Shown one piece after another: positions 33,844 through 42,837 of a DNA stretch of 64,000 nt. The position numbers were made by a program, and so were the translations under genes. How positions within the stretch are numbered: position 1 is the stretch's first letter; each line of letters starts with the position of its first letter. The stretch comes from Bdellovibrio sp. SKB1291214 (GTDB taxonomy: Bacteria; Bdellovibrionota; Bdellovibrionia; Bdellovibrionales; Bdellovibrionaceae). Under the pieces are notes generated by a model. It was not told the DNA's origin, made no database searches, and saw only the letters and a program-made list of their open reading frames with translations. Location: the NCBI RefSeq assembly GCF_002209355.2, contig NZ_CP106855.1, positions 2,108,001 to 2,172,000 of the forward strand, written 5' to 3'.

Positions 33844-34230
33844 ATGAATGCATTAATGAGTTTTGTCTTGATGAGTTTCTTGGTTGTTCCTGCATTCGCG
33901 AAAAAAACGATTTGGGTGACGGGTACGGGAAGCGCTTCTGGTTCATGCAAGGGCGGGGATTCTTTTTGCCCACGCAACCTTCAATCGCGCGCGGAAAGCA
34001 CGGCGAAAAATAATGCAAGTTCAACTTGCTCGATCAAAGGTGGCGTTTCCATGGGAATGCCTTCTTGTTCTTCGCATTGCTCTCCGGGATATATTTCTCC
34101 GGGTAACAGCGCGTGGGTAAGTTGCAATGCTAGCTGTCGTATCAGCTGCCGAGTGGACGATAATGTTCCAGGCTTCGGTTTACAACCAAATGGATTCTTC
34201 GAAGGTTCCGACGAAGAAGAAATTTACTAG
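33844..34230 (+). CDS. small secreted Cys-rich protein
   Basis: A 128-residue protein with a signal peptide (MNALMSFVLMSFLVVPAFA). The mature part has ten Cys in a short span (GSCKGG, SFCPRN, STCSIK, SCSSHCSP, SCNASCRISC), so it is strongly disulfide-bonded, and it ends in an acidic tail (GSDEEEIY). AAGGAG lies 5 bases before the ATG. It follows hutH by 31 bp and may be cotranscribed, although no functional tie is evident. No family recognised. Confidence 0.6.
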   Translation: MNALMSFVLMSFLVVPAFAKKTIWVTGTGSASGSCKGGDSFCPRNLQSRAESTAKNNASSTCSIKGGVSMGMPSCSSHCSPGYISPGNSAWVSCNASCRISCRVDDNVPGFGLQPNGFFEGSDEEEIY

Positions 34231-34240
34231 CATAGACTTT

Positions 34241-34269
34241 AAAAAGCGATCCTTCGGGATCGCTTTTTA
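34241..34269 (+). terminator. rho-independent terminator after the Cys-rich protein gene
   Basis: AAAAAGCGATCC, loop TTC, GGGATCGCTTTTT. It ends the hutH-side transcription unit 11 bases after the stop at 34230. Confidence 0.9.
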
Positions 34270-34646
34270 GTTTGAGCCTAAGACTTCATAAACAAAAAAA
34301 TCTTCAAAGCTAAATAGGTATCGTGATCACCGCTTGCGCGGTTCACGTCTGAAAACTTGTTAAATAACTCATTCCCAGACTAAAGCTCTCATCCGATGTA
34401 AGTTTGCAATTTGAATCGGAATCCGTTCTTGCAACTTCCATGAAATCCGAAAGTCTCTTGTCTCGTATTATGTTTGATATCCATAGCCTGTTCTGCAGGT
34501 GACTAAGCGCTTGACTGTTTAGCGATGACGGCAGGAGCGTATAAACACGGAAACATAAACCCTGGGGCTGATGAGGTCGTATGATATCTCGAAGATATCA
34601 AGCATGGCTGTATGCAGTCTCATTTCAATTCATACAAGGATGATTT
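34270..34646 (+). other. 377-bp gene-free leader of the tailspike-like gene with hairpins
   Basis: No open frame of note. An inverted repeat at about 34399-34436 (AAGTTTGCAA...TTGCAACTT with an inner CGGAATCCG stem) is followed by a perfect hairpin TGATATCT/AGATATCA at 34582-34600 and a small stem GCAT/ATGC at 34602-34615. None has a T-run. The last 20 bases hold a weak ribosome-binding site AAGGATGATTT before the start. It may be a structured 5' untranslated region; I could not match it to a known riboswitch class. Confidence 0.4.
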
Positions 34647-36503
34647 ATGAAAAGAAGACAAGTCTTGCAGTCCGCAGCCTCCTCTTTGGTAACCGTTCTG
34701 TCAGTCAGTACTGTTTCTAGATATGCCGAAGCAAGTGAACCACACGCTTCGAAAGCTCTTGTTCCTTCCAATGTGTCGGCAAGTGCCTCTCAGGGAGAAG
34801 TAGCCTCTGTAGAAGAGTTGCGTAAAACACGCCCTACATCTTCTGGTATTACGATTAAATTAAGAAGCTGGCACAAGGGGCTGGATGTGGGTGGTGGTGA
34901 GTTTGTCGGTTCCTTGGCAAGTGGGAAAGATGATGGGGGAGTGGTCTTTGCTGGCAGTGGTTTTGCATGGCGTCGTGTGGTGGATGATTTTAATAGTCTG
35001 AATATTTTTGATTTTGGTGCAATCGCCGATGGGAAAACCGATGCGGCGGCTGCAATCATGGCGATGTATCAATGGTCAAAAAGCAACAATCCGGCAATTG
35101 GCGTTCAGTTTCCTGCGGGTACTTTCTATGTGTCTGCTTGTGACTTTGGAACGCAAGAGCAGTCGTTGTTTCGGTTGTCGGGAGCGATGGTAAATTTCGG
35201 CTATTTCCCAGCGACAACACTGGTATCGAATGGTGCTTCCAAATTCTTGTTTCAGGTCAACGCACGCAGGACCGAGATTGCCAATTTAGTCTTTAACGGC
35301 AGAGCCAGCAGCACGCCCAATCAACAAGGTTTTTTTAATAATACTTGTATCGGGGGGCAATTTTTCCGAGGCGCCTGTTTGCGCTTTACCCAAGTCGGAG
35401 GGGTTTCTTTAAGTCTTGTTGATACGATAGATTGTAAAATCGATCAATGGTACGCCAGCGGCTGCCTGGGAGATGTGATTAAAGCCACTTGGTCAGGACG
35501 AGAAGCGGGAAGTTGGGATCACAGCACTGCGATTGAGCTATCCAACTTCAATGCTCAAAACTGCAGAGGCGGAAAAGTTCTAAACTTGCCTCGTTGTACT
35601 CAATCGCTCATTTATAACGGGTGGATTGAGCACTCAGATTATCCGGGGGATATCTCCAACGGCCAATGGATTATCGATGCCTTAAGTCTTGAAGATTGTA
35701 AGAATCCGTTGATCGCGCACTACTCGCGAATGAATGCGCGTCAGATTAATTTGCAATCCGGCAGTTCGATCGACAATTCCCAGCAGGGTGATAGCTGGCT
35801 TAGTATTTGGGAGATAGGTTCCTCTAGGATTGAGTCCTTTGGTGCGGCCATTGATGGCAGTCTAAAATACGGCCACCTTACTTCGCGTTTTAGATTGAGT
35901 AACAATGTCAATCAAGCGACGTGGTTTGAGTTAGGTAATTTCTATTCACCTTCCGTCGGGGACAGTTGGGAAATCGAAGTTTTTGGTCAAGCGCAGTATA
36001 CCAGCGGAACCAACAGTGAACCATTGATGAATCTGATCGGTGGAAGAAACACTGCCGGGCGCGCAATCATTAATTTACAACGCAAAACCGATAATGCGGA
36101 AGCAAGTTGGTCCGCAGAAGGAAGTGCTCCCGTAGTGGAAGTTCGACTTGAACCCCGGTCTGCCACAGATACCAGAGTCTTCGTTAAGCTCGCGAGCTGG
36201 ACACCATCGGTTGTCGTGTTATTGAAAAGCAACGGGAAGGATCGTTTTCTGGCGGGTCAATGCACACGTGTCGACGCCGTCATGGCAGTGGGGACTCCCG
36301 CGAATAACAGTGAAGTGGCTCCTCAGCGCTTTAGCTTGCACAATGGGAAAGCCGGAATTGGTGGTAATGAGCAGGGTGATTTGTTGGTTGCAACGCGGCT
36401 TCTGAATACTTCACAGGTCGACACGAGCAAACCCAAAGGGTATGTGTCTGTCGTGATTAACGGTCAAGCCTCTGCTGTGCCTTATTATGGTCTGAAGGCA
36501 TGA
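34647..36503 (+). CDS. Tat-exported pectate-lyase-3 / phage tailspike-like beta-helix protein
   Basis: A 618-residue protein. The N-terminus MKRRQVLQSAASSLVTVLSV carries twin Arg and a weakly hydrophobic stretch, suggesting Tat export. At about residues 117-165, LNIFDFGAIADGKTDAAAAIMAMYQW and QFPAGTFYVSACDF match the opening of pectate_lyase_3 / tailspike beta-helix domains (DFGA.GDG.TD..AI; P.G.Y). A long middle region is repetitive in strand pattern. The last 220 residues (TWFELGNFYSPSVGDSW..., NLQRKTDNAEASW, RFSLHNGKAGIGGNEQGDLL) resemble phage tailspike C-terminal parts from memory. It may bind or cut a polysaccharide. The gene ends within the convergent DTW-domain gene (47-bp overlap). 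Confidence 0.7.
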   Translation: MKRRQVLQSAASSLVTVLSVSTVSRYAEASEPHASKALVPSNVSASASQGEVASVEELRKTRPTSSGITIKLRSWHKGLDVGGGEFVGSLASGKDDGGVVFAGSGFAWRRVVDDFNSLNIFDFGAIADGKTDAAAAIMAMYQWSKSNNPAIGVQFPAGTFYVSACDFGTQEQSLFRLSGAMVNFGYFPATTLVSNGASKFLFQVNARRTEIANLVFNGRASSTPNQQGFFNNTCIGGQFFRGACLRFTQVGGVSLSLVDTIDCKIDQWYASGCLGDVIKATWSGREAGSWDHSTAIELSNFNAQNCRGGKVLNLPRCTQSLIYNGWIEHSDYPGDISNGQWIIDALSLEDCKNPLIAHYSRMNARQINLQSGSSIDNSQQGDSWLSIWEIGSSRIESFGAAIDGSLKYGHLTSRFRLSNNVNQATWFELGNFYSPSVGDSWEIEVFGQAQYTSGTNSEPLMNLIGGRNTAGRAIINLQRKTDNAEASWSAEGSAPVVEVRLEPRSATDTRVFVKLASWTPSVVVLLKSNGKDRFLAGQCTRVDAVMAVGTPANNSEVAPQRFSLHNGKAGIGGNEQGDLLVATRLLNTSQVDTSKPKGYVSVVINGQASAVPYYGLKA

Positions 36504-37113
36504 GGTTTTCAAGCTTGATACCGCGACCTTGAAGTGTGCCTTCGAGTTTTGCGCGATATAATTTCATTAAGGATTCTTTGGGGGCGTCACCTTCAATGAC
36601 GCCGATTGCCTCGGCAATGGCCTGCAAAGTTGCCATGCCTTCGGCCGTATTTTCTGCACGCATGTGCACAGGGGACTGATTTGGAGTTTTGATCATCACT
36701 CGCGGAACGTCTTTCAGTTCACGATGGCGATAATGAACTTTGCTGGCTTGGCGCCAATTTCCGTCTGGGACAATTAATTGAATCGGGCGTGGATCTTGGG
36801 CGACGAACTCTGGCGTCAATTCCTTGGCGTCATCTGAGGGGTAAAACATGACGGTGCGATATTGGGGTGTCAGTAAGTCGCTTAAGTCCACTGCGTTCTG
36901 ATCGGCTCCACGGATACGCATTTCGCTGTTCAGCAGGGCTTGTATCGCCAGTCTGCCGGTGTTGGTGGTGCGTTTTAATTCTTTGGCATGAACCACCAAG
37001 CACAAGCGTGTTTTTAGATTCAATTTTGGGATCAAGGCACAGACACAGCGGCTTTTATTTAAAAAGCAAACGGGGCAGGGGTCTTTGGTTTTTCTTTTGC
37101 GATCCGGAGTCAT
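36457..37113 (-). CDS. DTW-domain tRNA-uridine aminocarboxypropyltransferase (TapT/YfiP-like)
   Basis: A 218-residue protein. The N-terminus has a CxxC...CxC zinc site (CPVCFLNKSRCVC). RLCLVVHAKELKRTTNTGRLA is the typical motif 1, and LIVPDGNWRQASKV holds the DTW-like motif (here DGNW). PRVMIKTPNQSPVHMRAENTAEGMATLQAIAEAI closes the domain. In E. coli the family member makes acp3U47 in tRNA. The function is therefore well supported, but the target position here is inferred. It is convergent with the tailspike-like gene, overlapping its 3' end. Confidence 0.88.
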   Translation of the reverse strand: MTPDRKRKTKDPCPVCFLNKSRCVCALIPKLNLKTRLCLVVHAKELKRTTNTGRLAIQALLNSEMRIRGADQNAVDLSDLLTPQYRTVMFYPSDDAKELTPEFVAQDPRPIQLIVPDGNWRQASKVHYRHRELKDVPRVMIKTPNQSPVHMRAENTAEGMATLQAIAEAIGVIEGDAPKESLMKLYRAKLEGTLQGRGIKLENLMPSDHNKAQQRLDR

Positions 37114-37174
37114 GGCGTATGTCTATCGCGTCGCTTAGGACAGTCAATTGATCCTTCCTTGCCGCGCCGCACCT

Positions 37175-37199
37175 CCGAGAGGTACGGCGTACCTTTCGG
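37175..37199. repeat. short palindrome with AGGTAC/GTACCT core
   Basis: CCGAGAGGTACG, one base, CGTACCTTTCGG: 12-bp arms with one mismatch. It lies between the divergent DTW-domain gene and hutU. It resembles the core of the larger palindrome at 54497. Confidence 0.55.
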
Positions 37200-37247
37200 G
37201 CTTATTCTTTGCTAGGTTCGAGCTCTTCGTAATTCAAAGGAGAGCAT

Positions 37248-38894
37248 ATGTCTCGCGTCGTTAAAGCCCCAACGGGTAATAAGATGGTTTGTAAAGGCTG
37301 GCTTCAAGAAGCCGCTTACCGCATGATTCAAAACAATTTGGATCCTTCAATTGCTGAACATCCAGAAAACCTGGTGGTCTATGGTGGTATCGGTAAAGCG
37401 GCACGTAACTGGGAATGCTTCGACAAAATTCTGGAAGCCCTTAAAGAGTTAGAAAACGACGAAACACTTTTAGTGCAGTCTGGTAAGCCGATCGGCATTT
37501 TGAAAACTCACGAAGATGCTCCTCGTGTTTTGCTTGCGAATTCAAACCTTGTTCCTAAGTGGTCTACTTGGGAAGTCTTTAACGAATTGGATAAAAAGGG
37601 TTTGATGATGTACGGCCAAATGACGGCGGGTTCTTGGATTTATATCGGAACTCAAGGAATCATCCAAGGTACTTATGAGTCGTTTGTGGAAGCGGGTCGC
37701 CAGTACTTCAATGGCGATTTAAAAGGCCGCGTTATCTTGACTGCTGGGTTGGGCGGTATGGGTGGAGCACAACCGCTTGCAGGTGTGTTTGCTGGTGCTT
37801 GCGTTCTGGCGGTTGAAATTGATCCGACTCGTATTCAAAAACGTCTTGAAACAAAATACATTGATGAAGTTGCAACTGACATCGATGATGCAATTGCTCG
37901 TATTAAAAAATACACAGCCGCGGGCGAGGCGAAATCCGTGGCTCTTCTTGGTAACATGGCAACAGTCATTCACCAATTGATCGACAAGGGTTTCACGCCA
38001 GATCTTTTGACAGACCAAACTTCAGCCCATGATCCATTGGTGGGTTATATCCCTGAAGGTTACACGGTCGACACAGCAAAAACTTTCCGCGAGAAAGATC
38101 AAACGGCTTACTTGAAAGCAGCTTACGATTCTATGGCAAAACACGTTCGTGGTATGCTTGCGATGAAAGACAAGGGTGCTGTGACTTTTGATTACGGCAA
38201 TAACTTGCGTGCACGTGCTCAAGAAGCGGGTGTTGAAAATGCATTTGATTACCCAGGATTTGTTCCTGCGTTCATTCGTCCATTGTTCTGCAAAGGCTCT
38301 GGTCCATTCCGTTGGGTGGCACTTTCTGGTGACCCCGCTGATATCAAAGTGACAGACGATGCGATGAGAAAACTTTTCCCTCATAAAAAAGATCTTTTGC
38401 GTTGGTTGGACATGGCTGAAGAGCGTATTGCCTTCCAAGGCTTGCCAGCGCGTATTTGCTGGTTGGAGTACGGCGAGCGTGCGAAAGCGGGTGCTATGCT
38501 GAACCAACTTGTGAAAGAAGGAAAAGTAAAAGCCCCGATCGTTATCGGTCGTGATCATTTGGATTGCGGTTCTGTGGCTTCACCAAATCGTGAAACAGAA
38601 GCGATGAAAGACGGCTCGGATGCAGTCAGTGACTGGGCGTTGCTAAATGCGATGGTAAACACGGCGTGTGGTGCTACATGGGTAAGCCTGCATCACGGTG
38701 GCGGTGTGGGCATGGGTTATAGTCAACACGCAGGCCAGGTGATCGTGGCTGACGGGACGGAAAAAGCCGCAGCACGCCTGGAAAGAGTGCTAACTGCCGA
38801 CCCAGCAATGGGTGTCTTCAGACACTTGGATGCGGGATATGACCTTGCAAAACAAACCGCGCAAGAGCGTGGCGTGAACAGCTGCTGGTTGTAA
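37248..38894 (+). CDS. hutU: urocanate hydratase
   Basis: A 548-residue NAD-dependent enzyme converting urocanate to 4-imidazolone-5-propionate, the second step of histidine breakdown. NAD-binding motif [15 protein letters not shown] is at about 165-179. [24 protein letters not shown]-type segment [20 protein letters not shown] and [23 protein letters not shown] (with the conserved Cys) are family signatures. The length fits. AAAGGAGAG precedes the ATG. A strong terminator follows at 38937, so the ABC importer genes have their own promoter. Confidence 0.98.
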   Translation: MSRVVKAPTGNKMVCKGWLQEAAYRMIQNNLDPSIAEHPENLVVYGGIGKAARNWECFDKILEALKELENDETLLVQSGKPIGILKTHEDAPRVLLANSNLVPKWSTWEVFNELDKKGLMMYGQMTAGSWIYIGTQGIIQGTYESFVEAGRQYFNGDLKGRVILTAGLGGMGGAQPLAGVFAGACVLAVEIDPTRIQKRLETKYIDEVATDIDDAIARIKKYTAAGEAKSVALLGNMATVIHQLIDKGFTPDLLTDQTSAHDPLVGYIPEGYTVDTAKTFREKDQTAYLKAAYDSMAKHVRGMLAMKDKGAVTFDYGNNLRARAQEAGVENAFDYPGFVPAFIRPLFCKGSGPFRWVALSGDPADIKVTDDAMRKLFPHKKDLLRWLDMAEERIAFQGLPARICWLEYGERAKAGAMLNQLVKEGKVKAPIVIGRDHLDCGSVASPNRETEAMKDGSDAVSDWALLNAMVNTACGATWVSLHHGGGVGMGYSQHAGQVIVADGTEKAAARLERVLTADPAMGVFRHLDAGYDLAKQTAQERGVNSCWL

Positions 38895-38936
38895 TCACTG
38901 CTCAACATAATACTTCAAAAATCTTGTTAGTTAACT

Positions 38937-38970
38937 GGCCGAAGTGTTCGATCACTTCGGCCTTTTTTCT
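38937..38970 (+). terminator. rho-independent terminator of hutU
   Basis: GGCCGAAGTG, loop TTCGAT or TTCG, CACTTCGGCC, T-run. It lies 43 bases after the hutU stop. Confidence 0.9.
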
Positions 38971-39100
38971 CATATTAGCAATGTCTCTGATTGATAAATT
39001 CACTCTGAAAGGAAAGCTGCTTAATCTCAGCTAAATCAAGTTTGCATTCTTTTGCCATAGGGCAGACCATTAAGTGATGGTCCAAAACCTGGAGGTCTTC

Positions 39101-40090
39101 ATGATGTCTCACAAGATTATTTTCAGCACGATTCTGGCTTCACTTTCCTTGGCACCTTTAAGCTTTGCCAATGCGGCCCCTGATGTAGTTCGCGTGGGCA
39201 ATTTGAAATTCGCGCATTATGGTGCCATCAGCTACATGCAGGAACACTGCAGTAAGTATAATCTCAAAGTTCAAGAGCGTGTGTTCGCCAAAGGTATCGA
39301 TATTATGCCAGCAATTATCGCGGGCGAAATCGACGTGGCTGCAAGTGCGGCGGATGCGGCGATTGCAGGTCGCGCATCGAAAGTTCCAATCTACGCGGTG
39401 GCGGGTTTTGCTGAAGGTGGCGCTCGTATTGTCGTAGGTAAAGATTCAAATATTAAATCGGTTAAAGAGTTCAAAGGTAAAAAAGTTGGCGTTGCTCGTG
39501 GCGGTGCTCAAGAATTGCTTTTATTAGCAGAGCTTTCCAAAAATGGTCTGACTTGGTCTGATAAACCAGGCAAAGACGTCACCATCGTTTACATGGCCTT
39601 TGCGGATTTGAATCAAGCCCTGGCAGCAAAACAGATCGACGCTATGGCACAAAGTGAACCGCAATCTTCACAAGCGATTAACAAAGGCTGGGGAACGGAG
39701 TTGTTAAAACCCTATGACACGGAAATGGGAAAACCGATTCGTACTCTTGTCATGACAGAAAAAATGTATAACGAGAAAAAACCCATCGCAGAAAGATTCA
39801 TTAAATGTTTCGTGGAAGCCACTCAGCTTTTCATGGATAAACCAGATGTGGCGGAAAAATTCGTGATCGAAAAAATGTTTAAAGGGCAAATCACGTCCCA
39901 AGATTTTAAAGACGCTATCGGAAATTCTCCATACGTTTATCACTTAACTGCGGAGCACATCCAAATCACGACAGACTTTATGCAAAAATATGGTGTGGGT
40001 AAAATGCAAACTCCACCGAAAGCAACAGACTGGGTAAAACTAGATTTATTAGAAGAAGCTAAAAAATCGTTGGGTGTAACGGGTAAATAG
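39101..40090 (+). CDS. NitT/TauT-type ABC transporter substrate-binding protein
   Basis: A 329-residue protein with a signal peptide (IIFSTILASLSLAPLSFANA). It follows the NMT1/THI5-like layout: VVRVGNLKFAHYGAISYMQEH, GEIDVAASAADAAIAG, VGVARGGAQELLLLAELSKNGL, and VYMAFADLNQALAAKQIDAMAQSEPQSSQAI. The ligand could be nitrate, sulfonate, thiamine precursor, or another anion; a histidine- or urocanate-derived ligand is suggested only by the position after hutU. GGAGG lies 5 bases before the ATG. It begins an operon with the permease and ATPase. Confidence 0.88.
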   Translation: MMSHKIIFSTILASLSLAPLSFANAAPDVVRVGNLKFAHYGAISYMQEHCSKYNLKVQERVFAKGIDIMPAIIAGEIDVAASAADAAIAGRASKVPIYAVAGFAEGGARIVVGKDSNIKSVKEFKGKKVGVARGGAQELLLLAELSKNGLTWSDKPGKDVTIVYMAFADLNQALAAKQIDAMAQSEPQSSQAINKGWGTELLKPYDTEMGKPIRTLVMTEKMYNEKKPIAERFIKCFVEATQLFMDKPDVAEKFVIEKMFKGQITSQDFKDAIGNSPYVYHLTAEHIQITTDFMQKYGVGKMQTPPKATDWVKLDLLEEAKKSLGVTGK

Positions 40091-40098
40091 GGGCTTTG

Positions 40099-40926
40099 AT
40101 GGCTAAGGCTAAAAATGATTTTCTTTCACGAATCAAAGGTATCTGGGTTCCTCTTTTATTCTTAGCAATTTGGGAGGGAGTCGTCCGCATCGGGTGGGTG
40201 AACCCCCAAGTTTTACCTGCGCCATCAGCGGTTCTCGTCAGATGGTATCAGTACCTCATGCCACAAGAAGCCTATGATCCTGCATCGGGCATGTCGAAGC
40301 TTACTTGGGCCTTTTCTGGAGAGCTTGTTCACGATTTGTGGGCAAGCTTTTACCGTGTGGTTTTAGGATGTTTCATCGGGGGAGTGTTGGCCTTGCCCAT
40401 TGGTCTATTGATGGGGCAAAGCCGCAGAGTTTATGATTATCTAAATCCTCTGGTGCAAGTACTTCGTCCGATTCCACCGATTGCTTATATTCCGCTCGCG
40501 ATCTTGTGGTTTGGTTTGGGAAATCCTCCCGCAGTGTTCTTGATTGCCCTGGGTGCATTCTTTCCAATCTTAATGAATACCATTGTTGGCGTCAGAGCGG
40601 TTGATTCTATCTATATCCGTGCAGCTCAAAACATGGGGGCAGGATCTTTCCTTATGTTCAGAAAAGTCATCGTTCCAGCGGCGATGCCTTATATCTTGAG
40701 TGGTATCCGCATTGGTATCGGAACAGGTTTCATCTGTATGATCGTTGCAGAAATGATCGCGGTGAATAGTGGACTTGGTTATCGTATCTTGGAAGCGCGG
40801 GAATATTTCTGGTCTGATAAAATTATCGCAGGGATGTTTTCGATCGGTCTTTTGGGACTCGCGATTGATACCGTGGTCGATAAATTGAATAACTATTTGT
40901 TACGTTGGCACCGAGGTCTTGAATAA
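40099..40926 (+). CDS. NitT/TauT-type ABC transporter permease
   Basis: A 275-residue protein with six predicted transmembrane helices: VPLLFLAIWEGVVRIGW first, then helices starting near residues 80, 115, 140, 205 and 240. The ATPase-contact loop EAA-like motif is RAAQNMGAGSFLMFRKVIVPAAMPYILSGIRIGIG, at about residues 176-210. It matches the SsuC/TauC/NrtB class. It is 8 bases after the binding-protein stop and overlaps the ATPase gene by one base (TAATG). Confidence 0.92.
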   Translation: MAKAKNDFLSRIKGIWVPLLFLAIWEGVVRIGWVNPQVLPAPSAVLVRWYQYLMPQEAYDPASGMSKLTWAFSGELVHDLWASFYRVVLGCFIGGVLALPIGLLMGQSRRVYDYLNPLVQVLRPIPPIAYIPLAILWFGLGNPPAVFLIALGAFFPILMNTIVGVRAVDSIYIRAAQNMGAGSFLMFRKVIVPAAMPYILSGIRIGIGTGFICMIVAEMIAVNSGLGYRILEAREYFWSDKIIAGMFSIGLLGLAIDTVVDKLNNYLLRWHRGLE

Positions 40927-41735
40927 TGGCAAATACAGAAACTCAAATCAAAGTTCAAGGTGTCGATAAAATCTTCGTCGGTGGCGAAGAAGGTAAAGAC
41001 GTTATTGCTCTGAAAGACATCAATCTGGAAATCCCGCGCGGGCAATTCCTGTGTCTGTTGGGACCTTCTGGTTGCGGCAAAAGTACTTTACTAAATGCGA
41101 TTGCAGGATTTTCTTTACCCACCAACGGACAAGTTCTGGTGGAAGGTAAAGAGATCGAAGAACCCGGTCCCGATCGCGGCATGGTTTTTCAGGAGTACGC
41201 TTTATTTCCGTGGATGTCGGTTGAAGACAACATCGTCTTCGGACTAAGAATTAAAAAAGCTCCCGAAGAACAAATTCAAAAAACCTTAGAATCACTGCTT
41301 GAAAAACTGAAGCTCACAGAGTTCCGCAAACGTTATCCTAAGGACCTATCAGGTGGTATGCGCCAACGTGTGGCTATTGCGCGCGTGTTGGCATTTGATC
41401 CACCGATCATGTTGATGGATGAGCCTTTCGGTGCACTGGATGCATTGACTCGCAGAAGCTTGCAAGACGAGCTGATCAAGCTGTGGCAAGAAACTAAAAA
41501 AACCGTCGTATTCGTAACTCACAGTATGGAAGAAGCGATTTATTTGGCGGACCGTATTGTAGTTATGACCTACCGACCAGGCACTGTGAAAAAAGACCTG
41601 ATAGTCGATTTGCCTCGTCCAAGAAATCCAGCGGCTAATGATTTCAATGCCCTTAAGCGCGAAATCAGCGACATGGTTATGGCGGAGCAAAACCGATTCC
41701 AGAATGCCCAACTCCGCGGCTCTACAGGGGACTAG
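40926..41735 (+). CDS. NitT/TauT-type ABC transporter ATPase
   Basis: A 269-residue protein with Walker A GPSGCGKST (46-54), Q-loop MVFQEYALFPW, signature LSGGMRQRV and Walker B PIMLMDEPFGALD. The H-loop is VFVTHSMEEAIYLADRIVVM. It belongs to the SsuB/TauB/NrtD class. It completes the importer and directly precedes the methyltransferase gene in the same operon. Confidence 0.95.
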   Translation: MANTETQIKVQGVDKIFVGGEEGKDVIALKDINLEIPRGQFLCLLGPSGCGKSTLLNAIAGFSLPTNGQVLVEGKEIEEPGPDRGMVFQEYALFPWMSVEDNIVFGLRIKKAPEEQIQKTLESLLEKLKLTEFRKRYPKDLSGGMRQRVAIARVLAFDPPIMLMDEPFGALDALTRRSLQDELIKLWQETKKTVVFVTHSMEEAIYLADRIVVMTYRPGTVKKDLIVDLPRPRNPAANDFNALKREISDMVMAEQNRFQNAQLRGSTGD

Positions 41736-41846
41736 TTGGCAAGTGGCACGGATTCATCTGTTGCCACACAAGAGGACTTCAATTTCGGATGTGAACGAGT
41801 TGAAGTTAATGACAGCGAATTTTCCGGTGGCTATCGTCGTAATATC

Positions 41847-42779
41847 ATGGACTCATCAGTCACTATTTCTTCAATTGTAGAAGTTGGCAGCTTTTTAAAA
41901 GAGCATCACTATCACTTTACGGCTGTGACACCCGAGTCTCATCGCCGAGTCCTTGCGCGGAACTGTCATTTTAATACAATGAAATCCACTGACATCTATC
42001 GCCATTTTTTTGGCTGGAATCGAGCGGTGCCTTCGGCTTTGATTGCTCCCCAAGTGTTAAAGCCTTTAAAGGCAGCGAATTTAATTGTAGCGGATGGCCC
42101 GGCGGTCAAAAGTTTGGTTCGCTTTGCCACCTTGGATGACAAAATTTTTGCTCATTCGGGTTTTCCCACAGATGATGAACAGTCCGTTTTCTTTGGACCA
42201 GATTCCTATCGCTTCATCAACTTTCTAAAGCAAAGTGCACTGAATGCTCGCCGAGTATTGGATGTCGGCTGCGGTTCGGGAGTTGGAGCATTGGCTTTTT
42301 CGGCTCACTCCGGATTAAAAGGACTTTGTGATATCAATGACAGGGCTTTATCTTATTCCAAGGCAAACGCTGTCCTTAATTCGTGTCAGAACGTGGAAGT
42401 GTTCCAGTCGGATATTTTAAAAAATGTCCCTGAAGGATTCGATCTGCTGATTGCGAATCCGCCGTTCATTATGGATTCGCGCAAGCGTCAGTATCGTCAT
42501 GGTGGCAATCATTGTGGCTCCGAAATGTCTTTGAAAATAATTGATCAGGCCATGAGCTATTTGCAACCAGGCGGTCGTTTAGCGATGTATACGGGCAGTT
42601 GCATCGTCGCAGGAGAAGACACATTTTTAAAACTGTGCAAAGAGCTGGTGCCAAGAAATGGTTTCAACCTGAGCTATCAAGAAATAGATCCCGATATTTT
42701 CGGTGAGGAATTGTCTCAAGCCTCGTACAGCCATGTAGATAGAATCGCAGCGGTTGGTTTGGTTTTAGAGAAGGTATAG
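41847..42779 (+). CDS. class I SAM-dependent methyltransferase (small-MT/HemK-like)
   Basis: A 310-residue protein. The N-terminal domain (EHHYHFTAVTPESHRRVLAR ... FGWNRAVP) precedes the Rossmann part: RVLDVGCGSGVGALAFS (motif I) and LLIANPPFIMD (NPPF, the N-methyltransferase type active site). NPPF suggests modification of a planar amino group in protein or nucleic acid; the target is unknown. A TTG start at 41736 directly after the ATPase stop would add 37 residues with no recognisable fold. The ATG at 41847 is preferred because the conserved part begins soon after. It is probably cotranscribed with the transporter. Confidence 0.75.
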   Translation: MDSSVTISSIVEVGSFLKEHHYHFTAVTPESHRRVLARNCHFNTMKSTDIYRHFFGWNRAVPSALIAPQVLKPLKAANLIVADGPAVKSLVRFATLDDKIFAHSGFPTDDEQSVFFGPDSYRFINFLKQSALNARRVLDVGCGSGVGALAFSAHSGLKGLCDINDRALSYSKANAVLNSCQNVEVFQSDILKNVPEGFDLLIANPPFIMDSRKRQYRHGGNHCGSEMSLKIIDQAMSYLQPGGRLAMYTGSCIVAGEDTFLKLCKELVPRNGFNLSYQEIDPDIFGEELSQASYSHVDRIAAVGLVLEKV

Positions 42780-42785
42780 TAACGA

Positions 42786-42811
42786 AAAAGGGAGCTCTTA
42801 CGCTCCCTTCT
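42786..42811 (-). terminator. terminator for the minus-strand gene ending at 42838
   Basis: GGGAGC, loop TCTTAC, GCTCCC. On the minus strand it is followed by TTTTTCG, so it serves that strand better than the plus strand. Confidence 0.65.
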
Positions 42812-42837
42812 AAAATCCATTTTCAATTATCATGGGG

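Noticed and set aside
34440-34646. Possible GEMM-type c-di-GMP riboswitch in the leader of the tailspike-like gene.
   Set aside because: I could not find the GGNCAAA and GCAAAGCC-type consensus; only generic hairpins remain.
37201-37235. A TTCGAG sequence resembling a tRNA T-arm.
   Set aside because: No acceptor, D or anticodon stems can be drawn around it; no tRNA gene was found anywhere in the window.
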